Assembly: GCA_003427395.1 (NCBI GenBank) | Contig: BFEA01000528.1 | Coordinates: forward strand, 984,107 to 1,012,182 | DNA length: 28,076 nucleotides | Origin: Chara braunii | Lineage: Eukaryota > Streptophyta > Charophyceae > Charales > Characeae | Direction: 5' to 3' | Shown here: positions 28,054 to 28,076 of the stretch, in pieces | Layout of the letters: each line of letters begins with the position of its first letter | How positions within the stretch are numbered: the first letter of the stretch is position 1 | Translations under genes and position numbers: made by a program | The notes under the pieces: model-generated | The model's database searches: none | The model's input: the letters and a program-made list of their open reading frames with translations, nothing else | What the model was told of the DNA's origin: nothing

Positions 28054-28076
28054 CCCTCCCTCCCTCCCTCCCTCCC
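28054..28076. repeat. (CCCT)n microsatellite at the window end
   Basis: About six tetranucleotide units running off the end. Confidence 0.95.

Overview
The window looks like intronic, repeat-rich nuclear DNA from a streptophyte, most plausibly a charophycean alga such as Chara. The evidence is a short plant-type telomere tract (CCCTAAA units), a plant-like U2 snRNA pseudogene, and a zinc-knuckle plus coiled-coil retroelement gene of a kind I associate with Chara (memory only, not searched). No intact free-standing gene lies wholly inside the window, and no tRNA, rRNA or CRISPR array was seen.

Host gene. Two short plus-strand exons, 1378-1471 and 25576-25658, join in phase to give 59 codons of a short-chain dehydrogenase/reductase of the CsgA/C-factor (sniffer-like) type. 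The first carries the ...YGRLDLLVNTSGVLHIP... strand and the second the ...VNAAGPLLV... helix. Everything between is one intron of 24,104 bp, and the outer parts (1-1377 and 25659-28076) are parts of flanking introns. The window is therefore the middle of one gene swollen by nested retroelements.

Nested insertions. The intron contains a Penelope-like element (PLE) on the minus strand, 24002 down to 6316. In order it has a terminal repeat (pLTR), a gag-like ORF (CCHC knuckle and coiled coils), a GIY-YIG endonuclease, a reverse transcriptase (RT), a hammerhead-like motif and the second pLTR. The endonuclease lies before the RT, as in the permuted PLEs known from green algae. A long LINE (7759-18442, minus) interrupts the RT between motifs A and B, with a 9-bp target duplication; joining across the duplication restores the reading frame. 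A second, 5'-truncated LINE (about 20661-22071, plus) sits between the gag-like part and the endonuclease. The big LINE has its own nested retroposon (8816-9036) and several copies of a dimeric repeat.

Other repeats. All LINE copies end in a conserved pair of stem-loops followed by poly(A). Two further LINE 3' ends lie in the downstream intron. There are at least three families of small inverted-repeat elements, two of them with one copy near each end of the window. There are also a U2 snRNA retropseudogene close to the acceptor of the giant intron, a 12-bp minisatellite (2608-3172), a 42-bp minisatellite, microsatellites and an interstitial telomere tract. All retroelement genes carry frameshifts or stops and look dead. 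Most open frames longer than 60 codons elsewhere are products of low-complexity DNA.
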